The notes under the pieces are model-generated. The model was not told where the DNA came from. It did not search any database and worked only from the letters and a program-made list of their open reading frames with translations. Shown piece by piece: positions 23,480 to 30,471 of a stretch of 46,565 nt of DNA (the first letter of the stretch is position 1; each line of letters begins with the position of its first letter). The stretch comes from a virus, in the IMG/VR virus record IMGVR_UViG_3300023174_000265, positions 1 to 46,565 of that record. One strand, written 5' to 3'. The position numbers and the translations under genes are program-made.

Positions 23480-23508
23480 GAAGCCACCACAACCAAAAGG
23501 AGTAAGCC

Positions 23509-24186
23509 ATGTCAGTAAATACTGATGATTTCAGAAACCAAAAAATGTTCTCCGTCTTAGAGGACGCTATGGAACGAGCGATATACGCAAAGACCGAGAT
23601 GTGCAAAGATGAGCCAATGTCCGACAACCCACCGATGTTGCTGGTCGGCTACGACAAAGCCAATGTAGAGGAAAAGACACGCCTGACCATTGGTGACGAT
23701 GATGAAAGCGAAATGCAAATTGGCATGGTTCCACTGATTCACAAGGACGATGTTCGTGAGTGCTTGGTGGACGCTATCGGCGCAATTCCAACTCAAAAGT
23801 TTGAGTTCTTGATTCTCGCAGTTGAGGGATACAAAGACACAATGGCAGAAAACGGAGAAATGCCCGAAGGCTGGTCAAGGGGTGACTTGGGCAAAGACTT
23901 TAAGGAGAATCCTTTCACGACTGTCAAAGAGGGCGTAGTCGTGAGTGGCGTTGACTGGGAGCATGAATACGCAATAAACGGCGCATGCACATACTCCTAC
24001 GATGACAAGGGCGTTCCACAGTGGGATGAAGTTATGTGGTCGGAAATTGAGATTTCAGAGGAGACTGGCATGATGACATTTATCATGGCGAGTGCCTGTG
24101 AGTTTATGAAAAAGAAAATAATCACAGAATCCTTCCACGCACTGTTGGAAGCAACACCGAAAAAATCAAAGAAAGACAAGGAGTAA
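23509..24186 (+). CDS. Hypothetical protein
   Basis: A 225-residue acidic alpha/beta protein, not recognised; it ends in a Lys-rich tail (TPKKSKKDKE). ACCAAAAGGAGTAAGCC gives a strong ribosome-binding site. The stop merges into the repeat copy 24183-24195, and the next gene begins at once after it. Confidence 0.7.
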   Translation: MSVNTDDFRNQKMFSVLEDAMERAIYAKTEMCKDEPMSDNPPMLLVGYDKANVEEKTRLTIGDDDESEMQIGMVPLIHKDDVRECLVDAIGAIPTQKFEFLILAVEGYKDTMAENGEMPEGWSRGDLGKDFKENPFTTVKEGVVVSGVDWEHEYAINGACTYSYDDKGVPQWDEVMWSEIEISEETGMMTFIMASACEFMKKKIITESFHALLEATPKKSKKDKE

Positions 24187-24195
24187 TAGATAACT

Positions 24196-24351
24196 ATGGG
24201 TGACGATGTAATCGCACAAGTTACGACACTTGTTGACAAGGCAATAAACACAATATCGGGCAGAGAGTTGGTAGCGTCAGCCGAAATGGTTGACCTACTA
24301 CTTGACATCCGACTACTACTACTAGACACAGAAGCAAAGGAAACAGCATGA
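24196..24351 (+). CDS. Small helical protein
   Basis: 51 residues (MGDDVIAQVTTLVDKAINTI...), likely two helices. It sits between a repeat copy and the next gene, overlapping the latter by ATGA. No good Shine-Dalgarno site; translation may depend on coupling. Moderate support only. Confidence 0.55.
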   Translation: MGDDVIAQVTTLVDKAINTISGRELVASAEMVDLLLDIRLLLLDTEAKETA

Positions 24352-24710
24352 CAACACACCTATCCAACGAGGAACGCATGAATCCGTTTATGTCGGACCA
24401 TTTTGATGTAGATGACTTATCGCTCATCACGGAAGCAATAGGGCTATTTATTCAGAACAACTCTCGCCTGATGTACAACGCAAAAGCGATAATGGAAATT
24501 GCCCAACTTCCCGATGACGAGCGCATGCAGGCAGTCTCATTACTGAAACCAAAGTTTGAGGGTCTGCCATTATCCGACATGGAACTGGACCGACTAGAAC
24601 TAATAGATAACTTTGTTCTTGACGCTATGGGCGTGAAGGAAGCAGAGGATGAGGTTGACGGAGTTATCTATTCATTGGAAGAACACCTTAAGAAAAATGG
24701 AAAGGAGTGA
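24348..24710 (+). CDS. Hypothetical protein with two repeat copies inside
   Basis: A 120-residue acidic helical protein. Two oppositely oriented repeat copies lie within the gene: 24600-24612 read as ELIDNF, and the degenerate 24662-24674 read as GVIYS. GAAGCAAAGGAAACAGC provides the ribosome-binding site. Function unknown. Confidence 0.7.
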   Translation: MTTHLSNEERMNPFMSDHFDVDDLSLITEAIGLFIQNNSRLMYNAKAIMEIAQLPDDERMQAVSLLKPKFEGLPLSDMELDRLELIDNFVLDAMGVKEAEDEVDGVIYSLEEHLKKNGKE

Positions 24711-24985
24711 GTGGCGACACTTCGCCGTTCGAAGCCCCGCTGCCAGGACTAAAAAAATGAAAAAAATCAAACTTTTTAGAACGTGCGCTGCCACCGCCAC
24801 CACCACCGCCGCCGCCGGCCGCAGGACTGTACAAAAAAATCGTTTTATTTGACGGTGGCGGATGAGCCGGTGCGCATTGTAGACCTATAGAAAAATCCAG
24901 TTTATAAATAGTTGTATTGCTAGTCTGATGCCCGCTCATTACACTGAGTCCATAGATAACTATTATCCAAGAAAGCAGGATTACT
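24711..24985. other. Intergenic region
   Basis: A lone GAAGCCCCGCT arm, a run of CCACCGCCACCACC trinucleotides (24791-24820), the TTGACGGTGGCGG element (24849) complementary to that run (CCGCCACCG), promoter 24916-24945 and a degenerate repeat copy (24949-24961). No gene. Confidence 0.55.
24916..24945 (+). promoter_or_regulatory. Promoter
   Basis: ATTGCT, AGTCTGATGCCCGCTCAT (18 bp), TACACT. Drives 24986-25471. Confidence 0.65.
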
Positions 24986-25471
24986 ATGCAGGCAATAACC
25001 GAACAATTCGTGAACAGCGTTAACAAGGAACTATGGGACGAAGCAACCGAGAGGCATAAATCCAAGTTCGCCGTTCCAGCAGATGAGGTTAACTACATAG
25101 GAGAAATTGTTCGTGGACTCCATGTACTAGGGATATGGCAAAGAGAGGGTCAGGCTCGCCCGCCCGAATCTTTCCTGCGGTCTTACTCTGTTCTGGATTT
25201 CGTGATTCCTGACCTACTCCAGAAATATTTGGGTAAATCTACGGTCTTGTCGCTCGACGAGATAAAGCCAGAAAAACGAGAAAAGAAGTGGGGTGCTTTC
25301 ATTGAGTGGGCAAAACTTCACGAAGCAGAACAGTTCACCACCGAACAACTTGTAGAGATATGTGGTTTCTCCTACCCGACAACACTTGAGTACCTACGGA
25401 TTTCTCCATACTTCAGGAAAATCAAGAAGGGTCTTTACGAAGTTATTGACCCCAAGACTCAAGACAAGTAA
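24986..25471 (+). CDS. Hypothetical protein with C-terminal winged-helix-like segment
   Basis: 161 residues. Residues about 112-155 (FTTEQLVEICGFSYPTTLEYLRISPYFRKIKKGLYEV) read as a winged helix-turn-helix, so a DNA-binding regulator is possible. GAAAGCAGGATTACT precedes the ATG. A repeat copy follows at 25478-25490. Confidence 0.65.
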   Translation: MQAITEQFVNSVNKELWDEATERHKSKFAVPADEVNYIGEIVRGLHVLGIWQREGQARPPESFLRSYSVLDFVIPDLLQKYLGKSTVLSLDEIKPEKREKKWGAFIEWAKLHEAEQFTTEQLVEICGFSYPTTLEYLRISPYFRKIKKGLYEVIDPKTQDK

Positions 25472-25840
25472 TTACTTCTAATAGATAACTTTTTCTCCTT
25501 TTTCTTCTTCTTTTAAGAGAGAGCCCCGGCCAACTCGCCGACAGGGCGGGGCTTCGCTCGGGGAACGAGCAAGCAGGCACACGGGGGGCTTCCGATAACT
25601 CTCTCGGCTCACGGGGGGCTTCCGATAACGCTGGCGCACCCTTCGCTTCGCTCGGGCTTGCCCACGCACCCAACGACTCTCTCTAATAGATAACTCCGAG
25701 CGCACTCTTTCTAATAGATAACTCTCTAATAGATAACTCGCTACATATATAAATAGTCATAAATAAATGTTGGCTAGTCTGTACCCTTCCCGATACAGTG
25801 GGTCTTGCCATACCAACCACAACAAACAAGGAGAAAGAAA
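25472..25840. other. Intergenic module
   Basis: Repeat copy, GC-rich hairpin (GCCCCGGCC...GGGCGGGGCTT), two GC-rich elements (25580-25598, 25610-25628), covarying hairpin (25633-25662), three forward repeat copies within 56 bp (25683-25695, 25711-25723, 25726-25738), an AT-rich stretch and promoter 25770-25799. This is the densest repeat cluster and precedes the MoxR/VWA pair. Confidence 0.65.
25770..25799 (+). promoter_or_regulatory. Promoter of the MoxR/VWA operon
   Basis: TTGGCT, AGTCTGTACCCTTCCCGA (18 bp), TACAGT: the closest match to the family consensus. Confidence 0.75.
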
Positions 25841-26563
25841 ATGGCAGATACAGCAACCAAACTCCCCGAGTGCTGGCAAGCACTAGAGGACACACTCAAC
25901 GCAGGCATTGACCGTGTGATTCTGTTCGGACCTTCGGGTATCGGAAAGACTTACGCAGGTCTAACGACTGGCGATGTTGAGGCAGGCGCATACCGACTGG
26001 TATGCACAGAGGACATGACCAACATGGATGTCACAGGTGGATTCATGCCAAACGGCAAAGGTGGATTCCAATGGCTCAATGGCTCGGCTCTCAAGGCTTG
26101 GCAGGGTAATGGAGTAAAGGGTGGTCGGCTCATCGTGGATGAAGTTGACAAGGCTTCGGGCGATGTGTTCGCAACACTTCTCTCCATGCTTGATTCCCCT
26201 GAATCGGCTTCGTATGAACACCCTGAAAATGGTGAAATCATCCGACCACTTGCAGGATTCTCTGCAATTATGACAACGAACATTGAGACAATGGGTGAAC
26301 TCCCAACGGCTCTCGCTGACCGATTCCCAATTCGGATTCGTATTGACAAGCCACACCCACAGGCGTTGCTTCGTCTTTCACCTGACCTTCGTGACTATGC
26401 AGTTCGCATGGCTGACGCTGGTGACGACAGAATCTCACTCCGAGCCTTCATCGCTCTTGACACACTTCGCAAGAGTGTCGGCATGGAACGAGCATGCCAG
26501 TTAACCTTCGGGCGCAGGGCAAAGCAGATTCTTGACGCTATTGCAGTGGACATGGTGAAATAA
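25841..26563 (+). CDS. MoxR-type AAA+ ATPase
   Basis: 240 residues. Walker A GPSGIGKT (30-37), Walker B LIVDEVD (97-103), sensor 1 in MTTN (144-147) and ADRF with the arginine finger (161) define an AAA+ ATPase of the MoxR/CbbQ branch, which act as chaperones that insert cofactors or remodel a VWA-domain partner. Start at 25841, preceded by AAGGAGAAAGAAA. The VWA protein gene begins 3 nt after its stop, which fits a two-component complex. Confidence 0.9.
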   Translation: MADTATKLPECWQALEDTLNAGIDRVILFGPSGIGKTYAGLTTGDVEAGAYRLVCTEDMTNMDVTGGFMPNGKGGFQWLNGSALKAWQGNGVKGGRLIVDEVDKASGDVFATLLSMLDSPESASYEHPENGEIIRPLAGFSAIMTTNIETMGELPTALADRFPIRIRIDKPHPQALLRLSPDLRDYAVRMADAGDDRISLRAFIALDTLRKSVGMERACQLTFGRRAKQILDAIAVDMVK

Positions 26564-26565
26564 CC

Positions 26566-28119
26566 ATGTCACGACACTCAATTCCAACCTCAACCACAGT
26601 GGGGAAAGCCTTCCCTACCTCAATAGATAACTCCGAGAGGGGGTCGGCTCAAGCAGAGCCGACCCTAATCGGGCGTTCCGACTTGGAACATGGTAAGTGG
26701 CATGTAGAACACTGCCGAGCAGTGCGAGGCGAGCCAAAGACAAATGTTCTCAACCGAGTTATGTACGCACCTACTGATGATGATGAAAAGGCTCGGGCAA
26801 TTCGGGCGCACGAACTCATGCACGCAAAAGTTTCACCTGCAAATGACATGGACGCTTGGGTGGGTAGGCAAATTGCCTCTGCACAAGCACTCATCGTTAC
26901 AGAGGAATTGCGTGTCAATTACCTATGCACTAAAGCAGGGTTTGACATGTCTCATCTCGCTGACGGAAGTGAAACGGCAGACGGAGAGCGCATGGGTGCA
27001 ACGAAAGACTGGGCTGGTTGTGTCGCTACAGCAGTGGCAACAGCAGGAACAGGTGCAAACAAATTGTTTCTCAATGGAGTTCGCAGGCACAACCGAGAGT
27101 GGGGAGAAATCCTTCTCAAAGTTTCTAAGCGAGCAGTGAAAGAAATCAAGAAAGCCGACAAAGAACGGAATCTTGCAAGCACAGAAGCAGACAGTCAGAC
27201 TGGTCTATCCCCTATTGGTTTCGCTCACACAGAACGAATTGCCGAGTGGGTGGACAGGCTCGCCATGTTCCCACCACCACCCGAGCCACCAAAAAAATCA
27301 AAAAAAGCAGGTGACTCCAAGTCGGGTGAGGGTGAATCTCCAATAGATAACTCCTCTAGTGAAATTGCCCACAGCAATAAAGGCAAATCGGAGACAGGAA
27401 ACAAGGAAGGTAATCCTGACCTTGACAAAATCACTCCAACGGAAGCGACTAGAGGAATCCCTCGTTGGGGAGAACTCCGAATTGAGCGTTGCCCAATGCC
27501 AAAATACAGCAAGGGTCATATCGGTAAGAAGCGAATTGCAACGAACATGGGTCGCAGACCACGCCGTATGCACCGTCTATTGACCGACCCCTCAATGCGA
27601 GTGTTTGACCGTACCGTTCGTGGTAGTGGTGGCATGGTAATTCTTGACGCAAGTGGGTCAATGTCTTTCACCGAGAATCAAATTGCTGAAATCTTGGAAC
27701 ATGCCCCTGGGGCTACTATCGCCATGTACACCGACAAAGGCAACGAAGGAACGAACATGTTCATTGTTGCTGACAAAGGTCGCATGGTTGAGCAACTACC
27801 TGACTACGGATATGGCAACGGAGTTGACTTCCCTGCCATTGAGTGGGGCGTGAAAAACAAAGCGCAAAAGAACTCGCCTTTAGTGTGGGTTACTGATGGT
27901 GGAGTGTGTGGACATAATGACGGGTTTCACGGAGTACTGTCTATGCAGTGCCTCACTTACGCTCGTAAGAACAAGTACATCATTGTTCCCCACGCAGAGG
28001 AAGCCATAAAGCAACTGAAACAACTATCCAGTGGTGGCAAGGCTCGTAGCGTTTATCCAGCCATGTTCAGGCAAGTGTGGCGAGAAGCAAACGGTAACGA
28101 ACTCCCATACTCTGAATAG
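26566..28119 (+). CDS. VWA-domain protein with HExxH metallopeptidase-like motif
   Basis: 517 residues. An N-terminal helical part has HELMH (82-86) followed about 28 residues later by TEELRVNY, the pattern of a zincin. A low-complexity linker (about 235-290) follows, then a VWA domain with the MIDAS motif DASGSMS (361-367) and a later WVTDGG. It matches the VWA-like putative metallopeptidase family that pairs with MoxR ATPases in bacteria. Three repeat copies fall in the gene: SIDN (26620), PIDN in the linker (27340), and at the stop (28113). Confidence 0.8.
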   Translation: MSRHSIPTSTTVGKAFPTSIDNSERGSAQAEPTLIGRSDLEHGKWHVEHCRAVRGEPKTNVLNRVMYAPTDDDEKARAIRAHELMHAKVSPANDMDAWVGRQIASAQALIVTEELRVNYLCTKAGFDMSHLADGSETADGERMGATKDWAGCVATAVATAGTGANKLFLNGVRRHNREWGEILLKVSKRAVKEIKKADKERNLASTEADSQTGLSPIGFAHTERIAEWVDRLAMFPPPPEPPKKSKKAGDSKSGEGESPIDNSSSEIAHSNKGKSETGNKEGNPDLDKITPTEATRGIPRWGELRIERCPMPKYSKGHIGKKRIATNMGRRPRRMHRLLTDPSMRVFDRTVRGSGGMVILDASGSMSFTENQIAEILEHAPGATIAMYTDKGNEGTNMFIVADKGRMVEQLPDYGYGNGVDFPAIEWGVKNKAQKNSPLVWVTDGGVCGHNDGFHGVLSMQCLTYARKNKYIIVPHAEEAIKQLKQLSSGGKARSVYPAMFRQVWREANGNELPYSE

Positions 28120-28129
28120 ATAACTTCTT

Positions 28130-28162
28130 GCCTACCGAGTTTCCCACCAGTTCTCGGTAGGC
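28130..28162 (+). terminator. Hairpin terminator 1 of the MoxR/VWA operon
   Basis: GCCTACCGAG pairs with CTCGGTAGGC. It follows the stop codon by about 10 nt. Confidence 0.65.
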
Positions 28163-28171
28163 AGAGCAAGC

Positions 28172-28213
28172 AACTACCCACCTGTTCGGCTTTCTCCTTT
28201 CAGGTGGGTAGTT
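28172..28213 (+). terminator. Hairpin terminator 2 of the MoxR/VWA operon
   Basis: AACTACCCACCTG pairs with CAGGTGGGTAGTT, a 13-bp perfect stem, with a pyrimidine-rich loop. Tandem with the previous hairpin. Confidence 0.65.
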
Positions 28214-28250
28214 CGCTATCCCCTAATAGATAACTAAGAAAGAGGAAAAA

Positions 28251-28466
28251 ATGAGTGACAACGAAACACTTGATGAATCACTACAAGACCTGCAAGACAG
28301 TCTGCAACATGCAATTCACATACTGCAAGGGATTCTTGATGATATTGAGGACAATGGGTACACCCAAGAGCAAGCAACACTGGATTACGAAAACATAGTG
28401 TGGAACGAAGGCATTGACTTTATGAGTGCATTAGAATCGTTTGCATTATTCTCTCCAGCAAAATAG
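28251..28466 (+). CDS. Small acidic helical protein
   Basis: 71 residues, strongly acidic and helical (ESLQDLQDSLQHAIHILQGIL). Preceded directly by a repeat copy (28223-28235) and AAAGAGGAAAAA, with no promoter between, so it depends on read-through or an unseen promoter. Function unknown. Confidence 0.7.
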   Translation: MSDNETLDESLQDLQDSLQHAIHILQGILDDIEDNGYTQEQATLDYENIVWNEGIDFMSALESFALFSPAK

Positions 28467-28509
28467 TTCCAGCAACCTCTAATAGATAACTCTAAGAAAA
28501 GAGAAAAAA

Positions 28510-28812
28510 ATGAAAATCAAAAAGAAAAAGAAAGAGAAGCCGAGCAAACTAAGAAAGCAAATAAACGAACACCTAGAGTCAATGGGTGAGAACGCATTAC
28601 TCATGGACGGGTTTGATGAAGCACTCATTGGATTCTCTCAACGAATAAATGAGCCTTTATTGGCAGTTTATTCGTGGGAGAAAATGATGACAGTGTGCAT
28701 TGAGCGTGACGGTATGGACGATGAGGAAGCAGAGGAGTACATCAGTTACAACTGCATTGGTGCATGGGTAGGCGAGCAGACACCGATTATTGTTATGCCA
28801 GTTCTTTACTAA
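28510..28812 (+). CDS. Hypothetical protein
   Basis: 100 residues with a Lys-rich N-terminus (MKIKKKKKEKPSK), then an acidic domain. DEEAEEYISYNCIGAWVGEQTPIIV is characteristic of a small phage protein seen elsewhere without a function. Repeat copies sit directly before it and at its stop. Confidence 0.7.
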   Translation: MKIKKKKKEKPSKLRKQINEHLESMGENALLMDGFDEALIGFSQRINEPLLAVYSWEKMMTVCIERDGMDDEEAEEYISYNCIGAWVGEQTPIIVMPVLY

Positions 28813-28837
28813 TAGATAACTAACGAAAGCGAAAACT

Positions 28838-29128
28838 ATGAACTATGAAGTTATCTATTATGTACTATTCGTGACCCTATTTGGAATCGCACTACACGCA
28901 CACACACTCACGCTCGTTCACTTGATGAGACACCGTGTACCAGTTGTATCTCTAATAGATAACTCTCTAATGCTCTACGCTCTCCCTAGAGGACGCTACG
29001 ACAGAACCAATGGCTCGCTCTATCGTGCGCACAAGGACGAACAGGGCAGACACAGCGAGAGCCTGTGGGAACGACAACGCCCACGAAACGACTTCGGCAC
29101 TGCGCAACACTCTGGTCACGCCGAGTAA
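28838..29128 (+). CDS. Small membrane protein, repeat-containing
   Basis: 96 residues with one N-terminal transmembrane helix (about 4-28) and a hydrophilic, charged tail. One reversed repeat copy (28849-28861) codes EVIYYV in the helix and one forward copy (28952-28964) codes SLIDNS in the tail. The part after the second copy has odd composition and may be a late addition. Confidence 0.55.
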   Translation: MNYEVIYYVLFVTLFGIALHAHTLTLVHLMRHRVPVVSLIDNSLMLYALPRGRYDRTNGSLYRAHKDEQGRHSESLWERQRPRNDFGTAQHSGHAE

Positions 29129-29171
29129 AGAAAGCGAATAAATCACAGAAATTCCCACGAAGCCAAACAGA

Positions 29172-29200
29172 GCCCCGCCGAAAACGGATTTGCGCGGGGC
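29172..29200. terminator. GC-rich hairpin
   Basis: GCCCCGC pairs with GCGGGGC around a 15-nt loop, followed by CTCTTCTC. Probable terminator closing the accessory region. A TTGACGG-type element follows at 29312. Confidence 0.5.
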
Positions 29201-29351
29201 CTCTTCTCGAGAGCTGACAACCATTGAAGAATATTTAGAAAATTGATTTAATTCTCTTCTTGATGATTTACCGGACGGAGGAGGGGGTCTCATGAAAACT
29301 CCTTTTCTTATATGACGGTGGTGGATGAGCTTGGCGGAACTAGTTATTTAA

Positions 29352-29726
29352 TTAGATATCTTCATTTTTTCTAATTATTTGATGGACCCGCTGCCGGCTC
29401 AAATCAAATACATCTGCGATTTCCCTCAGGGACTTACCGGCTGCACGCATTTGATGAATTTCTGAATTTCTGCTTATGTCTGTGGCAGGACCAGGCTTGA
29501 ATGGGCCCCACTGCCAATTTGGAATTTCTTGAATTTTTCTCACCCGGTCATCGGACAATTGGTTTTTACGATAACGCTGTCTTATGTAACCAACCCATGC
29601 ACCTAAAGAAATATGATTTTCTTGAATTTTTTCAGTGTGCGCAGCGGGAATCTGGGAATTGCCTTCTCGCTCAATGTATTGGGTGAGAGCTTGGATATAA
29701 GTACTAAAGCGTGTGTTGTTGTCCAT
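29352..29726 (-). CDS. Helicase-associated domain plus HTH regulator
   Basis: About 124 residues. The N-terminal part (LGAWVGYIRQRYRKNQLSDDRVRKIQEIPNWQW) is a helicase-associated (HA) domain of the kind repeated in actinobacterial proteins. The C-terminal part (IHQMRAAGKSLREIADVFDLSRQRVHQII) is a sigma-region-4-like helix-turn-helix. Start taken at 29726; the frame runs on to 29810 but would overlap promoter 29804-29832. A 14-bp palindrome lies 16 bp upstream (29742-29755). Confidence 0.7.
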   Translation of the reverse strand: MDNNTRFSTYIQALTQYIEREGNSQIPAAHTEKIQENHISLGAWVGYIRQRYRKNQLSDDRVRKIQEIPNWQWGPFKPGPATDISRNSEIHQMRAAGKSLREIADVFDLSRQRVHQIIRKNEDI

Positions 29727-29741
29727 ACCGATAACAATAGA

Positions 29742-29755
29742 CGAACAAGTGTTCG
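29742..29755. promoter_or_regulatory. 14-bp palindrome, candidate operator
   Basis: CGAACAAGTGTTCG: two CGAACA half-sites facing each other, between the divergent genes 29352-29726 and 29910-30146. Possible autoregulatory site of the HTH protein. Confidence 0.4.
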
Positions 29756-29803
29756 CCCTTGACACTTCCCCCATAAGAGGTACAAATATATTTATTTTAT
29801 AGG

Positions 29804-29832
29804 TTGACATTTAAAAGCTCAGTAGATAGAGT
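29804..29832 (+). promoter_or_regulatory. Promoter
   Basis: TTGACA, 17 bp, TAGAGT. A classical strong promoter unlike the AGTCTGTACC family; faces the gene at 29910. Confidence 0.6.
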
Positions 29833-29909
29833 TATTGGGACCCAGAGGCTTTAAATATAAAGTCATTAATCTGAGTATCTATTGACAATCGGACCGTGGA
29901 GGATGACCC

Positions 29910-30146
29910 GTGGGTAGACGAGTAACTGTTGATATCACCCTTACATTTGATGAGGAGAACCTCGCCGACCTGATGGGCGCTGATGAGGAACCGATTACCG
30001 ACCAGTACCTAATGGATTGGGCACGAGACACCTTTATAGATGACATCCATAACCTGGTTAAATTTAACCAAGTGCTGGCAGCCACTCGAGTGACTCTTCA
30101 TAAAAATGGGATTTTCCCTCATGAGCATCCGGCCGCGGTCGAGTAG
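29910..30146 (+). CDS. Hypothetical protein
   Basis: 78 residues, acidic, starting MGRRVTVDITLTFDEENL; beta-strand then helix. GTG start with GTGGAGGATGACCC upstream. First of a rightward gene run. Function unknown. Confidence 0.7.
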   Translation: MGRRVTVDITLTFDEENLADLMGADEEPITDQYLMDWARDTFIDDIHNLVKFNQVLAATRVTLHKNGIFPHEHPAAVE

Positions 30147-30248
30147 AAAAAACGGTTTTTTTAACAAATTTCTTGCTCCTGGTCAAACGTTCGTCGGGTT
30201 CGGATGGCTGGGGGCAAGGATTCAACCAAAGGTACCGGAGGTACTGGA

Positions 30249-30431
30249 ATGCAGGAATATCTATTAAAAGAAAAAGAGCAAAAAGCCAGCATCGTTCTGG
30301 CAATGCGCTTAGCAGAATCCGTGAAATTACGACATGGAGACGACGCCGTGGATTTCCTCTCTGGGGTCATCCTTGAGCTCTCCAATCCCGAGGATGTTTT
30401 TACACTTATTTGCAAAATTGAAAATAGCTGA
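30249..30431 (+). CDS. Small helical protein
   Basis: 60 residues (MQEYLLKEKEQKASIVLAMRLAES...). Start at 30249 because GGAGGTACTGGA precedes it; an ATG at 30204 is possible but lacks a site. Function unknown. Confidence 0.65.
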   Translation: MQEYLLKEKEQKASIVLAMRLAESVKLRHGDDAVDFLSGVILELSNPEDVFTLICKIENS

Positions 30432-30471
30432 CTCAAAAGACACGTGGACGAAAGTTAGGTAGATTCTGTAC

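Larger units (their letters stand above)
4104..25628. repeat. GC-rich element CACGGGGGGCTTCCGATAA, about 20 copies
   Basis: Forward starts: 10737, 13711, 14507, 16238, 17169, 18700, 19655, 20907, 22219, 22247, 25580, 25610. Reversed: 4104, 4813, 5410, 6145, 10291, 13019, 16136, 19554. Always between genes. Near each lies a second GGGGCTTC or GAAGCCCC arm that can form a hairpin. It shares the end GATAAC with the 13-bp repeat. Part of a terminator or cassette boundary; role not shown. Confidence 0.8.
4205..25662. repeat. Covarying hairpin GGCGCACCC...GGGCTTGCC, 9 copies
   Basis: Located at 4205-4225, 4895-4925, 5487-5508, 13090-13119, 13734-13765, 14530-14551, 16276-16297, 17045-17069 (reversed) and 25633-25662. 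GGC/GCC closes the stem, GCA or GCG faces CTT, and the inner stem varies with compensation (CCC/GGG, CCCAAC/GTTGGG, CCCACC/GGTGGG, CGC/GCG). Points to a conserved folded RNA or single-stranded DNA. Confidence 0.75.
2267..28964. repeat. 13-bp asymmetric repeat CTAATAGATAACT, more than 60 copies
   Basis: Forward starts: 2267, 10966, 11020, 13786, 14321, 14410, 14573, 14605, 15175, 16321, 16361, 17022, 17258, 17593, 18574, 18796, 19430, 19736, 20289, 20800, 20817, 21546, 21769, 22132, 22295, 23117, 23438, 24183, 24600, 25478, 25683, 25711, 25726, 26620, 27340, 28113, 28223, 28479, 28809, 28952. Reversed: 2744, 3230, 3783, 4186, 4732, 4947, 5372, 5952, 6017, 6729, 7879, 10112, 10337, 10600, 11390, 11873, 12350, 12367, 14377, 15808, 15850, 16992, 19400, 20744, 24662, 28849; palindrome 2327. 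Most match at 12-13 of 13 positions. Orientation mostly follows transcription. Likely protein-binding sites. Confidence 0.9.

Noticed and set aside
4104-25628. Integron attC sites or CRISPR repeats as an explanation of the GC element
   Set aside because: The ends do not fit the attC core (RYYYAAC/GTTRRRY), there is no integrase, and copies are far apart with genes, not short spacers, between them.
25961-26356. Antisense frames over the MoxR ATPase gene
   Set aside because: The sense strand has all AAA+ motifs; the antisense frames have no domain or start signal.
29128-29352. An attachment site at the end of the repeat zone
   Set aside because: No integrase, tRNA end or direct repeat pair supports it; only a hairpin and a TTGACGG element are present.
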